In this document: positions 62,826-64,000 of the stretch, piece after piece
Layout: the number at the start of each line of letters is the position of its first letter
Position numbering within the stretch: position 1 is the stretch's first letter
Source of the DNA: JADCRZ01 sp037718865
GTDB lineage: Bacteria; Bacteroidota; Bacteroidia; Chitinophagales; Chitinophagaceae
DNA: 64,000 nucleotides
NCBI GenBank assembly: GCA_037718865.1
Contig: JBBJMP010000029.1
Span: 9,905 to 73,904 of the forward strand
Reading direction: 5' to 3'
Notes under the pieces: generated by a model
Told to the model about the DNA's origin: nothing
What the model saw: only the letters and a program-made list of their open reading frames with translations
Databases searched by the model: none
Position numbers and translations under genes: made by a program

Positions 62826-62920
62826 GGCCAACTGAAAAGTATACCGCAAGGCCCCGTAACATGAAAAATGATGCGGGGCTTAATCAGGGGGCCTTTCGGA
62901 TACTTTTCTATCTGTTGTGC
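62826..62920 (+). other. attC-like recombination site 3 (short type)
   Basis: GGCCAAC (62826-62832), then arm AAAAGTATACCGCAAGGCCCC (62835-62855) pairing with GGGGGCCTTTCGGATACTTTT (62887-62907), then CTATCT and the core GTTGTGC (62914-62920). At about 95 bp this is the size of standard attC sites, and an inner GCCCCG/CGGGGC pair caps it. Its sequence differs from sites 1 and 2. Confidence 0.6.
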
Positions 62921-62936
62921 GAAATATGAATTCACA

Positions 62937-63941
62937 ATGAACGAACTTCAAGACTATTCAAAGCTCTATCCAAACATGCCTCTCGAAATTGGTTTATTTT
63001 TTTCGCAAACAGAGATGAAAGATGGCAGAGTAATTCACAAAGAGGTTCATAGTTTTTGCGGTTATTACCAAAAAAAGTATGAGACAAAGGAGTATCCTCA
63101 ACCACGAGTAATTTCTAGGATGTGTGACATTCTCTGTGACAACAAGCAACTTTCAGTTATTAAAAGGGCAGGGCCTGACAACCTTAATAGTAGCTATTGG
63201 TGTAGCCTAAGAGAAGAAGTAAGGACGGATCAAATACTTCAGTTTTACTGGAATAAAAAGCTTAGTTACATTGTTTATGGATTCAAATTTATCTACGAAG
63301 ACTATAAAAAGTATGTACTACCTGTAGAATTTACAAATAATACTGGTGACATTTCATTAGGAACATGTTTTTTATATAGCAATGGAATTGCCACTGCAAG
63401 ACACTGTATTGAAGGAGCTAAAAAAATTGCTATTCAAGGTATTCCAAAAGAGCAATTGCAATTAGCAAAATTTGAAATTCACGAACACCGGCTTATGGAC
63501 TTACTCTATATAAGATTTGAAAACCCCTTGAATGATACAATAATGTTTAGTCAGAATGCTGAAGTGTTAGACGAGGTCATGACCTTAGGTTATCCTAAAA
63601 TAGCTGGCTATCATAATTTTTTAACAGCCGAAAATGCGAACGTCTCGGCTCGTTTTACAGCTTCAATCGGGCAAATAGCTTCCAATGCCGAGGACATTTG
63701 GATTAGAGAAAAGTTGTTTTTAATAACCGCAAAAATTCGAGGTGGAAATAGTGGCGGCCCAGTTGTAGGCAATAACGGTTCAGTAATTGGAGTTGCAGTT
63801 AACATGTCAGAAGGAGAAGGAAACTACGATGAACTTGGTTACGGAACAGTAATTCCTGTAAAATTCATTGATGAAATGATAAACAATCAAAACAAAACTT
63901 ATTTAGACACAAGCAAGATAGAATTTACAGACTTTGTATAA
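62937..63941 (+). CDS. Trypsin-like serine protease (cassette)
   Basis: 334 residues from the ATG at 62937. N-terminal 150 residues are unassigned. From about 165 there is a chymotrypsin-fold domain: His in ATARHCIEGA, Asp in RLMDLLYIRF, Ser in RGGNSGGPVVG, plus 'NGSVIGVAVNMSEG'. All three catalytic residues are present. No signal peptide. It starts 15 bp after the GTTGTGCGA core, typical cassette spacing. Could be a cytoplasmic protease module with an N-terminal sensor, as in several defence proteins; that is a guess. Confidence 0.85.
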   Translation: MNELQDYSKLYPNMPLEIGLFFSQTEMKDGRVIHKEVHSFCGYYQKKYETKEYPQPRVISRMCDILCDNKQLSVIKRAGPDNLNSSYWCSLREEVRTDQILQFYWNKKLSYIVYGFKFIYEDYKKYVLPVEFTNNTGDISLGTCFLYSNGIATARHCIEGAKKIAIQGIPKEQLQLAKFEIHEHRLMDLLYIRFENPLNDTIMFSQNAEVLDEVMTLGYPKIAGYHNFLTAENANVSARFTASIGQIASNAEDIWIREKLFLITAKIRGGNSGGPVVGNNGSVIGVAVNMSEGEGNYDELGYGTVIPVKFIDEMINNQNKTYLDTSKIEFTDFV

Positions 63942-63948
63942 AATTACA

Positions 63949-64000
63949 TCGCACAACACTTAGAAGACTATGCGATAAGCCCCCAAAGACAAGCCCCCAT
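63949..64000 (+). other. Start of attC-like site 4 (cut by window end)
   Basis: TCGCACAAC (63949-63957) is the exact reverse complement of GTTGTGCGA at 62914-62922, the left core of the protease cassette. The following bases (GCGATAAGCCCCC) begin what should be the left arm; the remainder is outside the window. Confidence 0.65.

Overview
The window looks like chromosome from a Bacteroidota bacterium, most likely a Chitinophagaceae-type member. This rests on gene content and style: DUF6934, ThuA/sugar-dehydrogenase/cytochrome lipoproteins, a TAnnTTTG-type -7 promoter, and very repetitive short-period intergenic DNA. No rRNA or tRNA gene and no CRISPR repeat array was seen.

Layout. 1-4991 (minus strand) is an AT-rich type I CRISPR-Cas effector operon in the order cas6-cas5-cas3-cas8-like-cas7-like; the last gene is cut by the window edge and cas1/cas2 and the array are not visible. 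5203-5842 holds a DUF6934 gene with a 52-codon follower, divergent from the cas operon. 5997-10609 (minus strand) holds a SNF2/SWIM helicase, a second stand-alone Cas6 and an AAA/DUF4143 ATPase. 10819-26899 holds a CBS-domain protein and then a complete complex I operon, nuoA-B-CD-E-F-G-H-I-J-K-L-M-N, with a fused nuoCD and a 98-bp tandem repeat between nuoH and nuoI.

26941-35440 is a mixed region: a methyltransferase, a decayed PAP2 phosphatase, a DUF3606-like small protein, a 1262-residue ThuA/sugar dehydrogenase/cytochrome c lipoprotein, a CocE-type hydrolase and a frameshifted lipoprotein. 35611-42380 is a TetR-controlled efflux operon (TolC, HlyD, two ATPases, two ABC-2 permeases). 42746-57356 holds a secreted protein, proBA, a TIM-barrel isomerase, an aldo/keto reductase, an internally shortened YeiH-like transporter, an FAD oxidoreductase, DNA ligase D, an esterase, a ROK kinase and an MHS-type MFS permease.

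57814-64000 is the most unusual part. It looks like an integron-type gene-cassette array without a nearby integron integrase. Three same-strand genes (a beta-lactamase-like serine hydrolase, an intradiol-dioxygenase-like protein and a trypsin-like protease) each begin just after a GTTG... core, and each is followed by the exact reverse complement of that core and, where visible, by a long imperfect hairpin resembling attC. An IS91-type element with a broken tyrosine recombinase gene sits inside the array. The array runs off the right edge.

Three intergenic places (20013-20385, 42390-42560, 50820-51025) carry members of one palindromic, REP-like repeat family. Many other intergenic gaps are built from 7-10 bp periodic DNA.
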